Shown piece after piece: positions 1 through 9,549 of a DNA stretch of 64,000 nt. The notes below the pieces were generated by a model that saw nothing but the letters and a program-made list of their open reading frames with translations, had not been told where the DNA came from and ran no database searches. The DNA is from Paucibacter sp. B2R-40 (lineage in GTDB: Bacteria > Pseudomonadota > Gammaproteobacteria > Burkholderiales > Burkholderiaceae_C). The number at the start of each line of letters is the position of its first letter. The stretch's first letter is position 1. A program made the position numbers and the translations under genes. Location: positions 124,243-188,242 of the forward strand of contig NZ_JAJIRP010000006.1 in NCBI RefSeq assembly GCF_025717555.1, written 5' to 3'.

Positions 1-851
1 AAGGCCGCGACCGCCAAGAAGATGCTGGGCAGCACCGTGCCCATCACCCGCTGCTGGCTGATTTCAGAGCTCAGCATCGCATGTGACATCTGCAAATCAC
101 GGCCATGCGCATTGCTGGCGCCATAGCGCGCCAGCAGACGGTCGAGCTGATCAATCACCGCGCCTTCGCTGGCGCCGGGGCCAAGCCGCACGGCCACTTG
201 ATTGAAGGCGCCCTCCATGTTGTAGGCGGCCGCCAGCGTTTTCTTGTCGACCCAAAACACGCCAAAGCCGCGCTGATCGGGCGAGCCCCCTAAGCCGGCA
301 AAAATGTATTCCGGCGACAGCGCGATGCCAACGATCAGCAACTGCTCGCGGGTGCCGTTGATCAGCGCCGTGACCGAGTCGCCGGGTTTGAGCCCGCGTG
401 CCTGGGCAAAGCCTTCCGACACCAGCGCTTCCATCGCGCCTATGCTGCTACCACTGCGGGCGGGGCTGAGCATGCGCCCGCTGCGCAGATCGACCTTGTT
501 GAGCCGGGGCGGTGCCAGCGGGTCCAGCCCCAGCAGCAGGCCGACGATGGGGTCCGCCACATTGGCAATGCTGACCGGCACGACCTGCGCCTGCGAGGTT
601 TCCACATGCGCCGCGCCGGCCATGGCCTGGAGCTGCGGCTCCAGCGACAAGGGGGCGCGCTTGAGGGTGGCGAACACATCGGCAAAGCGAGCGTCGGCGT
701 AGTACAAATCGCGCGACCAGGACAAGGCGTCATAGGCGCTGAAGCTGGTGATGAAGCCGGCCACACCGCTGGCCACCACCAGCGCGATGGTGAGCGCCTG
801 GCTCCACATCAGCCTCAGGTCGCGCAGCAGCTTTTTGTCCAGCGTCTTCAT
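1..851 (-). CDS. ABC transporter permease, FtsX/MacB type (partial, 3' end outside window)
   Basis: This is the N-terminal 283 codons of an integral membrane permease of the FtsX/MacB/LolC superfamily; the gene runs off the left edge. Translation begins MKTLDKKLLRDL, followed by a hydrophobic first membrane segment (about residues 15-40) and a soluble periplasmic MacB-like region. A second hydrophobic stretch begins just before the edge. The start lies 17 bases after the stop of the upstream ATPase gene, so the two form one transcription unit. Such pairs extrude lipoproteins, peptides or drugs, or act as mechanotransmitters. The substrate cannot be told from this fragment. Family assignment is by pattern and genetic context; the frame itself is unambiguous. 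Confidence 0.85.
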   Translation of the reverse strand, partial: MKTLDKKLLRDLRLMWSQALTIALVVASGVAGFITSFSAYDALSWSRDLYYADARFADVFATLKRAPLSLEPQLQAMAGAAHVETSQAQVVPVSIANVADPIVGLLLGLDPLAPPRLNKVDLRSGRMLSPARSGSSIGAMEALVSEGFAQARGLKPGDSVTALINGTREQLLIVGIALSPEYIFAGLGGSPDQRGFGVFWVDKKTLAAAYNMEGAFNQVAVRLGPGASEGAVIDQLDRLLARYGASNAHGRDLQMSHAMLSSEISQQRVMGTVLPSIFLAVAA

Positions 852-868
852 CGGTGCTTGACCTTGCC

Positions 869-1648
<780 letters not shown>

Positions 1649-1763
1649 TAACTTTGCCTGATAGAACCGGCGCGGGTCTGTTCGTTATCAAACATAGGCG
1701 AACACAGGCCAGACAAGTAAAGCAAAATGCCCGGCTCTGCTTGCACCGAATAGGCCTTTCCTC

Positions 1764-3800
1764 ATGTCAACTCATGGCTCACTGCGCTTCAGCACCCAAG
1801 CCATCCCTGTCACCGCCGAGCAAGAAGATATACAGGCCTCGGGCGAGCGCTCCATCCTGATCGAAGCGGCCGCCGGCACGGCCAAAACCACCTCGCTGGC
1901 GCTGCGCATCTGCGAGGTGCTGGCGCGAGGTGCTGCGCCGCGCCGCATGTTGGCGCTGACCTTCACGCCCACCGCCTGCCTGGCATTGCGCCGGGCATTG
2001 CAGTTCCTGGCCGGCGACAGCCTCCCGCACAAGCAGGTGCGCATCGAGACCTTCGATGACTACGCGCGAAGCGTGCTGCAGCAGATCGAAACCATCGACG
2101 GTGTCAACCCGGTGCGCCAGCTGCGCAGCGCCGAGCAGGCCAGGCCCTATGTCTGGGCCGCCGTTGACGCAGTGGCCAACAACGCGGCTGAGCGTTTTGC
2201 CGACGAACTCAGCCTGCCCTCGTATGGCGCCGAATCCTATGTCGGTGAATTCTTGCGCCGCACACAAGGCATCAAGGGCCGCTTGTTGCTGGAGTTGAAC
2301 CCGCCCGAGCAAGGCGAGAGCCCCGACTACGCGAGCGACGAACTGGGCCTGGACTACAGCCTCTTGCGCATCTTGCGCGCCTATGAGCATCTGCGCCTGG
2401 ACTCCGGCCACGAGCATGCCAACTTCCGCCTGCCGCTGGACGCCACTTATGACCTCGCCCGGTTGCTGCGTTCGGACCGCATCGATGGGCCCGAGGAGCT
2501 GCCGCTGGGCCAGTTCGACGGCATCTTTATCGACGAAATGCATGATTGCAACGAAGCAATGTTCACCGTGCTGCGCGCGCTGCTGCACAGACCCGAGGTG
2601 TATTTTTGCGGCGTCGGCGACCGCGATCAGGTCATCCATCAACACTTCGGCGCCGACGCCCGCTTCATGAGCCGCGCACTCGACGCAGAACTCGGCCGCA
2701 AGCTGCAGCGGTTGCCACTGTCACTGAGTTTTCGCTATGGGCCCAAGCTGGCGGGCTGGATGGCCAAGCTGGCGGGCAAGCCGATAGCGGCCCAGCAGCA
2801 GCGCCAGACCGAGCTGCGAGCTATCGCTTGCGATGGCCCCACGACTCCGACAACGGCGGCGGCAACCGTGGCGGCCTTGCAGGCCTGGCGCAGCGAGCAG
2901 CGCAGCAATGAGGTCTACAGCGACTGCGCGGTGCTGCTGCGGCGCGAGTCCCAATCGGTGCTGCTGGAGAACGCCCTGCACGCCCAGGGCATCGCCTATC
3001 AATGCATGGGTTTTGTCAGTTACCTGCACAGACCCGAGGTGCTGTTCGTGCGCACCGTCTTTGCGCTAGCCAGTGGCAGGCTTGACACGCTGGGCGGCGC
3101 CGCCACACGCCGCTTGATCCCCGACGCCTTGTTCGAGATGACGCAGACGCCGCCGCTCAAGGCCGACGACCCCGACTACCAATCGTCTGAGGCTTTCATG
3201 CGCGAGGCGCGCGCGGCGGCCGCCGACAGCGAGCAGGTGGTGGCCTCGATCTTCAATCAGCACATCCTCGACTGGGCGCCGGCCCAGGTCAAACAGCGGC
3301 TGCAAAAAGCGCTGCAAGCGGTGCAGGACGGGGCGGGCTTCTCGGCTTTTCTGTCAGCGCTTGACATGACGCGCTTTGGTCGTGACGTGTTCGTTGAGAA
3401 AGAGCGGCGCGACGAGCTCGCTCGCCATATGCAAGGCCTGCTGGCGGCGGCGAATGACTATGCCAGCGTGCTCGATTTCTTCAAATCGCTGCAAGCGCAG
3501 GACGAGGCACAAGCGCAGCGCCTGGCAGGCCGCGCCGAAGGCAAGGTGCGCTCCAACAAGGCGCAGCCCGCCATCACCTTGGCCAGTGCCGCCCATGTCA
3601 AGGGACTGGAATTCGAGCATGTGCTGCTGCCCTATTTGAGTCAAGGCGTGTTCCCCGACGCCGAGTCCGAGGTGGCCGGCGAGCGCAATCTTTTCTATGT
3701 CGCCGCGACGCGCGCCAAGGGTCGGCTGACCTTGTTGGTCAACGCCCAGCGGCCGAGCAGCTTTGTGCCCGTGGCCTTGCTGAGCCCGCTGAAGCCATGA
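1764..3800 (+). CDS. UvrD/Rep-like superfamily I helicase
   Basis: This is a 678-aa ATP-dependent DNA helicase-like protein. Motif I lies near residues 34-42 (AAAGTAKTT). Motif Ia-like residues (LALTFTPTA) follow, with motif II near 253 (FIDEMHD), motif III (VGDRDQVIHQHFGAD) and motif VI near residue 642 (NLFYVAATRAKGRL). The C-terminal segment ITLASAAHVKGLEFEHV is typical of UvrD_C. The protein is about the length of Rep. The glycine that normally precedes the catalytic lysine in motif I is alanine. It stands alone between a divergent ABC operon and a PEP-CTERM gene, so its repair or replication role is not indicated by context. Confidence 0.85.
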   Translation: MSTHGSLRFSTQAIPVTAEQEDIQASGERSILIEAAAGTAKTTSLALRICEVLARGAAPRRMLALTFTPTACLALRRALQFLAGDSLPHKQVRIETFDDYARSVLQQIETIDGVNPVRQLRSAEQARPYVWAAVDAVANNAAERFADELSLPSYGAESYVGEFLRRTQGIKGRLLLELNPPEQGESPDYASDELGLDYSLLRILRAYEHLRLDSGHEHANFRLPLDATYDLARLLRSDRIDGPEELPLGQFDGIFIDEMHDCNEAMFTVLRALLHRPEVYFCGVGDRDQVIHQHFGADARFMSRALDAELGRKLQRLPLSLSFRYGPKLAGWMAKLAGKPIAAQQQRQTELRAIACDGPTTPTTAAATVAALQAWRSEQRSNEVYSDCAVLLRRESQSVLLENALHAQGIAYQCMGFVSYLHRPEVLFVRTVFALASGRLDTLGGAATRRLIPDALFEMTQTPPLKADDPDYQSSEAFMREARAAAADSEQVVASIFNQHILDWAPAQVKQRLQKALQAVQDGAGFSAFLSALDMTRFGRDVFVEKERRDELARHMQGLLAAANDYASVLDFFKSLQAQDEAQAQRLAGRAEGKVRSNKAQPAITLASAAHVKGLEFEHVLLPYLSQGVFPDAESEVAGERNLFYVAATRAKGRLTLLVNAQRPSSFVPVALLSPLKP

Positions 3801-3913
3801 TCCATTTGTCCTAGTTGGCGGGGTCCGAGGTCACGCCCCGGTCACTGCGCGCAGGCAGGATCGCGGCTTGTCGTTTTTTGACGGCGGCCCTCCCCTCCAA
3901 CCAGGACTTGATC

Positions 3914-4516
3914 ATGACAAGCAAATTCTTCATTCGTGCAGCTGCCGTCGGCGCATTGACATTGGCCAGCGCTTTGGGCGCGGCCCAGGCTGCCACTTTG
4001 GCCGCAAATGGCAGCTGGACCGAGTTCTTGGTCAATGTCGACCAGGCGCCGGCTTACAGCCTCGACTGGCTGGTGGGTTTTGATGATGCCTCCCCCGCGC
4101 ACTTCAGCTTCACGATCGCCAACGGCTTTGTCGGCAGCCTGACCGTGCTGGACACCGGCATCTCCGGCGACCGCTTCATCGTCCAAAACAAGGGCGCGAC
4201 CCTGGGCGAAACCAGCGTCGGCGTTGACGGCGACCCGATGTTGGAAGGCAGCTCGGTCACCGATTTCGATCTGGCCCTGGCCAAGCCCGCATTCAGCCGC
4301 GGCGTCTTCACGCTTGAAGCCGGCAGCTACGACATCAGCGGCTATTTGTCGCGCTCGGTCCTGCTGGACGGCAACCCGATGAACGTCACCACCGGCGGCA
4401 TTGCGCTGACCGTTGCGGAAGTCTCCCCAGTGCCCGAGCCAGCGACGCTGCTGAGCCTGCTGGCCGGTCTGTCTTTGATCGCCATGCGCCGCCGCAACGC
4501 CGGCCAACAGCAATAA
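3914..4516 (+). CDS. PEP-CTERM sorting domain protein (secreted, FxDxF-like)
   Basis: This is a 200-aa exported protein. The start at ATG 3914 gives a clean signal peptide (basic MTSKFFIR, hydrophobic core, AQA cleavage site). The longer frame from 3815 would bury it. The mature part is a small beta-rich domain beginning ATLAANGSWTEF. The C-terminus carries VPEP, a transmembrane helix and a basic RRR tail, the tripartite signal cleaved by exosortase before export to the cell surface or matrix. No exosortase or archaeosortase gene is in the window. The gene is 28 bp upstream of the 5'-nucleotidase gene and probably co-transcribed with it. The biological role of the mature domain is unknown. 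Confidence 0.88.
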   Translation: MTSKFFIRAAAVGALTLASALGAAQAATLAANGSWTEFLVNVDQAPAYSLDWLVGFDDASPAHFSFTIANGFVGSLTVLDTGISGDRFIVQNKGATLGETSVGVDGDPMLEGSSVTDFDLALAKPAFSRGVFTLEAGSYDISGYLSRSVLLDGNPMNVTTGGIALTVAEVSPVPEPATLLSLLAGLSLIAMRRRNAGQQQ

Positions 4517-4544
4517 CACGACCACCATCGAAAGAGCACCCATC

Positions 4545-6479
4545 ATGTTGAACACACGCCCCCTGCTGCTGGCCCTGACGGCAGCTTTCGGCCTGACTAT
4601 GGCCCAAGCTGCGCCCATCAGCGTCAAGATCATTGGTTTCAATGACTACCACGGCACGCTGGAAACGCCCGGCACCTTCGGCAAGAACACCACCGTCCCG
4701 ACCAATCTGCGCCCTGCCGTCGGCGGCGCCGAGTACCTGGCCGCTTATGTGGCACAAATGAAGGCCAAGAACCCCAATACGGTGGTCGTCGGTGCGGGTG
4801 ACTTCATCGGCGCTTCGCCGCTGATCTCGGCGCTGTTCTTTGACGAACCAGCGGTTGAAACACTGAACAAGATCGGCGTCGATTTCTCGTCGGTGGGCAA
4901 CCATGAGTTCGACAAAGGAAAGGACGAGCTGCGCCGGCTGCAAAACGGCGGCTGCAAGTTGGGCGCTGGCGGCATCCCAGAGGCCAATAGCTGCAAGGGC
5001 TTCGGCTCCTCCGCAGCGGGCACTTTCGACGGCGCCAAGTTCAAATGGCTGTCGGCCAATGTGATCGAGACCGCCACCGGCCGCACCCTGCTGCCGGCCT
5101 ATGGCATCAAGAGCTTTGGCGGCGTCAAGGTCGCCTTCATCGGCATGACGCTGATCGGCACACCGGGCATCGTCACCCCCACCGGCGTGGCCGGCTTGGA
5201 ATTCAAGGACGAGGCCGACTCGGTCAACGCCTTGATCCCCAAGCTGCGCGCCCAGGGCATCGAGTCCGTCGTGGTGCTGATTCACCAAGGCGGCTTCCAG
5301 AACGCGCCGGCCGGCAGCGGCTTGACCAATGCCAGCGATATCAACGGCTGCTTGAATGACCTCAAGAACCCGGACGGCAGCGCCAGCGATATCGCCAAGG
5401 TCGTCGCACGCTTTGACAACGCGGTCGATCTGGTCATCAGCGGCCACACCCACGCCGCCTACAACTGCTCGAAGAACACCGTCGACGTGACCGGCAGCAG
5501 CGCCGCCAACGCGGTCATCACGCCGCGTCCTACCGGCCTGCCTAACAAGACCGGCCGACTGATCCCGGTCACCAGTTCCAGCGCCTTCGGCCGCGCCCTG
5601 ACCGAAGTTGATTTGACGATTGACTCGGTGACGCGTGACGTCACGGCCGTCAGCGCCACCAACCGCTTGGTCGATCGCACTGACGCTGCCGTCAACACCG
5701 CCATTGCCAACAACCCCGAAGTCAAGAACGTGGTGCTGGCTTACAAGAGCGCGGTCTCGCCGATTGCCGGTCAAGTGGTGGGCACCATCACCACCGGTCT
5801 GAGCAATGCCGCCAACAGCGCCGGCGAAATGGAAGCCGGTGACTTGATCGCCGACGCCCAGTTGCAAGCGACACAGCCGGCCGCATTGGGCGGCGCCGTG
5901 ATGGCCTTCATGAACGCCGGCGGCGTACGCAGCCCCGGCTTCGTCAAGCCCGCAGCAGCCAGCTATCCTTATGCGCTGACCTACGCCGACGCCTTCACCG
6001 TCCAGCCTTTCGGCAACAGCCTGGTGACGATGACGCTGACGGCTCAGCAGCTCAAAGATGTGCTTGAGCAGCAATTCGCCGGCTGCAAGGGCCAGACCGC
6101 CAACCGCGTGATGCAGTCCAGCAATGGCCTGAAGTACAGCTGGAGCGCCACAGCACCGGCTTGCGCCAAGATCCAGAACGTCACGCTGACACCGACCGAT
6201 GTGACGGTCTACCCACCGGTTGTGACGGGTGCTGCTGACAACATCGTCATCAACGGCGTGGTGCAAAACCCGGCCAAGACCTACCGCGTGACGGTCAACA
6301 ACTTCACCGCCACCGGCGGCGACGGCTTCACGGTCCTGCTGGGCGGCAGCAATGTCCAGGGCGGCGCACAAGACATCGATGCCTTGATCGCCTACCTGGC
6401 CGGCTACAAGAGTGCAGCAAACGCCTATAACCCCAGCAGCGCGGTGCTGAACAAGCCCCGCATCACACAGACGCCTTGA
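4545..6479 (+). CDS. Bifunctional metallophosphatase / 5'-nucleotidase (UshA family), secreted
   Basis: This is a 644-aa periplasmic or extracellular enzyme that hydrolyses nucleotides or cyclic nucleotides to nucleosides and phosphate. A signal peptide ends at AQA near residue 23. Dinuclear-metal motifs are visible in order: NDYHG (about 32), GDFIG (about 85), GNHEFDKG (about 118) and SGHTHAAYNC (about 298). The C-terminal 5'-nucleotidase domain has NAGGVRSPG (about 457), the QPFGNSLVTMTLT strand and GGDGF (about 590), which contribute to substrate stacking. Length and domain order match the UshA/YfkN family. It lies between a PEP-CTERM gene and a TPR/pseudo-protease gene whose start overlaps its stop, indicating one operon. 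The exact substrate is not determinable. Confidence 0.93.
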   Translation: MLNTRPLLLALTAAFGLTMAQAAPISVKIIGFNDYHGTLETPGTFGKNTTVPTNLRPAVGGAEYLAAYVAQMKAKNPNTVVVGAGDFIGASPLISALFFDEPAVETLNKIGVDFSSVGNHEFDKGKDELRRLQNGGCKLGAGGIPEANSCKGFGSSAAGTFDGAKFKWLSANVIETATGRTLLPAYGIKSFGGVKVAFIGMTLIGTPGIVTPTGVAGLEFKDEADSVNALIPKLRAQGIESVVVLIHQGGFQNAPAGSGLTNASDINGCLNDLKNPDGSASDIAKVVARFDNAVDLVISGHTHAAYNCSKNTVDVTGSSAANAVITPRPTGLPNKTGRLIPVTSSSAFGRALTEVDLTIDSVTRDVTAVSATNRLVDRTDAAVNTAIANNPEVKNVVLAYKSAVSPIAGQVVGTITTGLSNAANSAGEMEAGDLIADAQLQATQPAALGGAVMAFMNAGGVRSPGFVKPAAASYPYALTYADAFTVQPFGNSLVTMTLTAQQLKDVLEQQFAGCKGQTANRVMQSSNGLKYSWSATAPACAKIQNVTLTPTDVTVYPPVVTGAADNIVINGVVQNPAKTYRVTVNNFTATGGDGFTVLLGGSNVQGGAQDIDALIAYLAGYKSAANAYNPSSAVLNKPRITQTP

Positions 6480-7678
6480 TGAAAAAGAGCCGCCCACAGC
6501 TTGGAAGCAAGCGGGCGGTGTCGAGCTGGAACCCAAGCGTGGCCGGGCTATTTTTTAGCCTGGCCATCTTCGTTTCGGGCGGCACCCAAGCCCATGAACA
6601 CAAGCATCAACCGGTGCAAGGCCAAGCCTTGCACACAAGCGAGCCCGAGCGTTTGGCGCTGCTGCAGGCCGCCCGCAGGGCGTTAGCCGCAGGCGACAGC
6701 GCGACGGCCATAGCCCGGCTTGACGCCGCTGCTGCGATCAGCCATTCCGCCGATACCGAGCTGCTGATGTTGCAGGCACAAATGCAGAGCGGCGACTACC
6801 GCGGCGCCTTGATGTTCGCCTCGCACACCGCCGGCGCGCATATCCATGATCCAGAGGCCTTGGCGCTGTATGCCTGGATGCTGGCTCTGGGCGAACAGCG
6901 GGTAGAGGCCAAGCGCATGTTGGACGTCGGCTTGCAGCGGCTGCCGGATGAGCCTACGTTGTCGGCCATGAGGCAGGCTTTGCCGGCAGCTGAACCGGGG
7001 GCCGAGGCCGAGTCCGACCCGCTGACCGCCCGCATTCGCCCGGGTCCGCTCGCCATTGGGGCGGACCTGCCCGCCCATGCGCAAGCCGTGGGCAGCGGGC
7101 TCTTGCTGGACGGCGGCCGCCTGGCCCTGGTACCGCTGGCACCCAGCCAAGCCGCGACGCAACTCTGGCTGCGCAATGGCTTGGGCCATACCAGCGCTGC
7201 ACGCTTGGTGCAAACTTTTGACAACCTGGGCCTGGCCCTACTGAGCCTGGACAAACCATTGCCCACGGCGCAATCGACCCTGTCGCGCGCGCCCCGCGAT
7301 GCCTTCGCCGGCAGCCCGGCCACCAGCTTTGCCTATCTGGCCACACCCTCGGCGCAGGCCGCCTGGCCGGCCATGCACCGGGGCTTTCTAGGCCGCATCA
7401 GCGCGGCCAACAATCAACAAGCCGTGGGTGTAGAACTCCCGATCGCCCCACGCGGCGGGCCAGTGTTCGACCAGGCGGGACGCTGGATCGGTCTGGTACT
7501 GCCAAACCAGGCCGGCGAACCCCAACTGCTGCCATTGAGCGTCTTGCAAGCCCAGCTGGGGACATCATTTACAGACGTCCCGGTGCTGCAGGCAGGTCGG
7601 CCCATTGCACTTGATCAGCAGTACGAGCAGGCGCTGCCTTTGACGCTGCAGCTGCTGGTAGAAAGCAAGCAGCCCTGA
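6479..7678 (+). CDS. TPR protein with catalytically dead trypsin-like (S1C-type) domain
   Basis: This is a 399-aa exported protein of unknown role. ATG 6479 overlaps the nucleotidase stop in a TGATG arrangement (TTG 6476 is the alternative), implying translational coupling. An N-terminal hydrophobic segment (VAGLFFSLAIFVSGG, ending at QAH) is a signal sequence or anchor. It is followed by a His-rich stretch and TPR-like helices (about residues 55-165). The C-terminal half keeps landmarks of an HtrA-type trypsin fold: GSGLLLDGGRLALVPL, DNLGLALLSLD and PRGGPVFDQAGRWIGLV. The positions of the catalytic His, Asp and Ser hold other residues (APS, GLALL and PRGGP). I infer a binding or scaffold role. 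Fold assignment is by motif only. Confidence 0.6.
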   Translation: MKKSRPQLGSKRAVSSWNPSVAGLFFSLAIFVSGGTQAHEHKHQPVQGQALHTSEPERLALLQAARRALAAGDSATAIARLDAAAAISHSADTELLMLQAQMQSGDYRGALMFASHTAGAHIHDPEALALYAWMLALGEQRVEAKRMLDVGLQRLPDEPTLSAMRQALPAAEPGAEAESDPLTARIRPGPLAIGADLPAHAQAVGSGLLLDGGRLALVPLAPSQAATQLWLRNGLGHTSAARLVQTFDNLGLALLSLDKPLPTAQSTLSRAPRDAFAGSPATSFAYLATPSAQAAWPAMHRGFLGRISAANNQQAVGVELPIAPRGGPVFDQAGRWIGLVLPNQAGEPQLLPLSVLQAQLGTSFTDVPVLQAGRPIALDQQYEQALPLTLQLLVESKQP

Positions 7679-7685
7679 GCCAAAA

Positions 7686-8576
7686 TCAGCTTGGCGCGCC
7701 TATTTTGTCTTGCGTCTGGGACTCGAAGTCACTCGCCTCATGGCGCTCCCATAGCTGGCCGGCCGGCTCGCCCCAGCTGCGATTGACCATGCGGCCGCGC
7801 TGCACCGCCGGGCGTGCGGCGATCTGCTTGGCCCAGCGCTGCACATGGACATAACTGTCTACCTGCAAGAACTCGGCTGCACCGTAGAGCTGACCCAGCA
7901 CCAAGGCACCATACCAAGGCCAGACCGCAATATCGGCAATCGTGTAATCGCTGCCGGCCAGATAGGGGCTGTCGGCCAGGCGCCGGTCCAGCACGTCGAG
8001 TTGGCGCTTGGCCTCCATCGCGAAGCGGTCGATCGGGTATTCCATCTTGCTCGGCGCATAGGCATAGAAATGCCCAAAGCCGCCGCCAAGATAAGGCGCG
8101 CTGCCCATTTGCCAGAACAGCCAATTCAGGCATTCGGCGCGGCCGGCGGCGTCCGCAGGCAGGAAGGCGCCAAATTTTTCGGCCAGGTGCAGCAAGATAG
8201 AGCCCGACTCGAACACCCGGATAGGCGCAGCGCCGCTACGGTCCAGCAGCGCTGGGATCTTGGAGTTAGGGTTGACGGCAACAAAGCCGCTGCCGAACTG
8301 ATCGCCGTCATTGATGCGGATCAGCCAGGCGTCGTACTCGGCGCCGCTATGCCCCAGCGCCAGCAACTCCTCCAGCAAGACCGTGACCTTGACGCCATTG
8401 GGCGTGGCCAGCGAATAGAGCTGCAGCGGGTGGCGGCCTACCGGCAGTTCTTTCTCATGCGTAGGGCCGGCGATGGGGCGGTTGATGCTGGCGAACTGGC
8501 CGCCATTTTCCTTGCTCCAGGTCCAGACCTTGGGCGGCGTGTAGGTCGAAGAATCGGGTTTGGCTGAATCGTTCAT
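7686..8576 (-). CDS. yghU: Glutathione S-transferase-like disulfide-bond oxidoreductase YghU
   Basis: This is a 296-aa cytoplasmic nu-class GST. The family uses two bound glutathiones for disulfide reductase and peroxidase activity. The sequence follows E. coli YghU closely as I remember it: TPPKVWTW, LQLYSLATPNGVKVTV, EYDAWLIRINDGDQFGSGF, NPNSKIPALLD, FESGSILL, NWLFWQMG, GGGFGHFY and RWAKQI. The Thr-Pro-Asn of the ATPNG segment is the family's glutathione-contacting region. It is the last gene of a reverse-strand run, 30 bp after the LysR regulator gene, and its stop lies 7 bp from the convergent TPR/pseudo-protease gene. No terminator is visible in that gap. Confidence 0.95.
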   Translation of the reverse strand: MNDSAKPDSSTYTPPKVWTWSKENGGQFASINRPIAGPTHEKELPVGRHPLQLYSLATPNGVKVTVLLEELLALGHSGAEYDAWLIRINDGDQFGSGFVAVNPNSKIPALLDRSGAAPIRVFESGSILLHLAEKFGAFLPADAAGRAECLNWLFWQMGSAPYLGGGFGHFYAYAPSKMEYPIDRFAMEAKRQLDVLDRRLADSPYLAGSDYTIADIAVWPWYGALVLGQLYGAAEFLQVDSYVHVQRWAKQIAARPAVQRGRMVNRSWGEPAGQLWERHEASDFESQTQDKIGAPS

Positions 8577-8606
8577 GCGATGAATTGGCTGCTTAGGGTT
8601 GGCGGA

Positions 8607-9521
8607 TTACTGACTATCCCACAAGGGCTCGGGCGCGAACTGCTCGGCCAAAAAATCCAACATCACCCGTAGGGCCGCAGGCATATTCTTGCGCGAGGCG
8701 TAGACCGCATAAATGCTCAACTCGGTCGGCTTCAAATCGGGCAGCAGCGCGAGCAAGCGCCCCGCGCGCAGATGCTCGCCGGCCAGGTAGGTCGGCAGCA
8801 GGGCCACGCCCGCGCCGGCCAGAGCGGCCTGCATCAAAGCGCCGGCGTCATTGGCACTGACGTTGCCACTGACATTGACGCTGGTGGCGACCGAAGCGGG
8901 CGCGCCATCCTGCTCGAAGGTCCAGAGACTCTTGCCGTAGTAGAAATGGCTCAGGCAGTTGTGCTGGCTCAGCTCTTCCAAGCGTTTGGGCGTACCCCGC
9001 TGCTGCAAATAGGACGGCGCGGCGCATAGCACCGAGCGGCACACTGTCAAGCGCCGGGCGATCAAATGGGGGTCCAGCTCATTGCTGATGCGCACACCCA
9101 GATCGATACGTTCCTCGACCAGATTGACCGCTCGGTCCAGCAAGACCAGATCGACGGACACGGCCGGGTAAAGTGCGACGAACTCGGCCACCACACGCGC
9201 CAACTGGGCCTGCCCAAAGGAGCTGCTGGCCGTCAAGCGCAGCAGGCCTTGCGGCGCCTTGTCGGGCAAGGCCACGGCGGCCTGCATATCGGCGCTCAAG
9301 TCCAGTAACTGGCGGCAGCGCGGCAGCAGTTCATGGCCGGCCGCCGTCAGGCTGAGTTTGCGGGTGGTGCGGTGCATCAGGCGCGCACCGGCCCAGGCCT
9401 CCAGCTCGGCCAGGTAGCGCGACACGACCGGGCGCGACAGATCCAGCTGCTCGGCCGCGGCGGACTGGCTGCCACTGTCGACCACGGCCACAAAGACCTG
9501 CATCGCCGTCAACTTATCCAT
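8607..9521 (-). CDS. LysR family transcriptional regulator
   Basis: This is a 304-aa DNA-binding regulator. The N-terminal winged helix-turn-helix (residues 1-60) reads MDKLTAMQVFVAVVDSGSQS, then AAAEQLDLSRPVVSRYLAELE and RTTRKLSLTAAG. The remainder is the periplasmic-binding-like effector domain (about 90-295), with LLRLTASSSFGQ and GVALLPTYLAGEHLRAGRL. It resembles the CrgA/aromatic-responsive branch with a single substituted HTH. It sits co-oriented between a 2-hydroxyacid dehydrogenase gene and yghU instead of divergently from a target, so its regulon is not evident. Local control of the redox-related genes around it is only an inference. Confidence 0.93.
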   Translation of the reverse strand: MDKLTAMQVFVAVVDSGSQSAAAEQLDLSRPVVSRYLAELEAWAGARLMHRTTRKLSLTAAGHELLPRCRQLLDLSADMQAAVALPDKAPQGLLRLTASSSFGQAQLARVVAEFVALYPAVSVDLVLLDRAVNLVEERIDLGVRISNELDPHLIARRLTVCRSVLCAAPSYLQQRGTPKRLEELSQHNCLSHFYYGKSLWTFEQDGAPASVATSVNVSGNVSANDAGALMQAALAGAGVALLPTYLAGEHLRAGRLLALLPDLKPTELSIYAVYASRKNMPAALRVMLDFLAEQFAPEPLWDSQ

Positions 9522-9549
9522 GCCGGATCTTCCGTGCTCAGGTTCGCGC

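Noticed and set aside
4386-6536. Long reverse-strand open frame (716 codons) opposite the 5'-nucleotidase gene
   Set aside because: No family similarity, composition of a GC-rich antisense frame (Gly/Ala/His/Gln rich), and fully covered by a gene with complete catalytic motifs.
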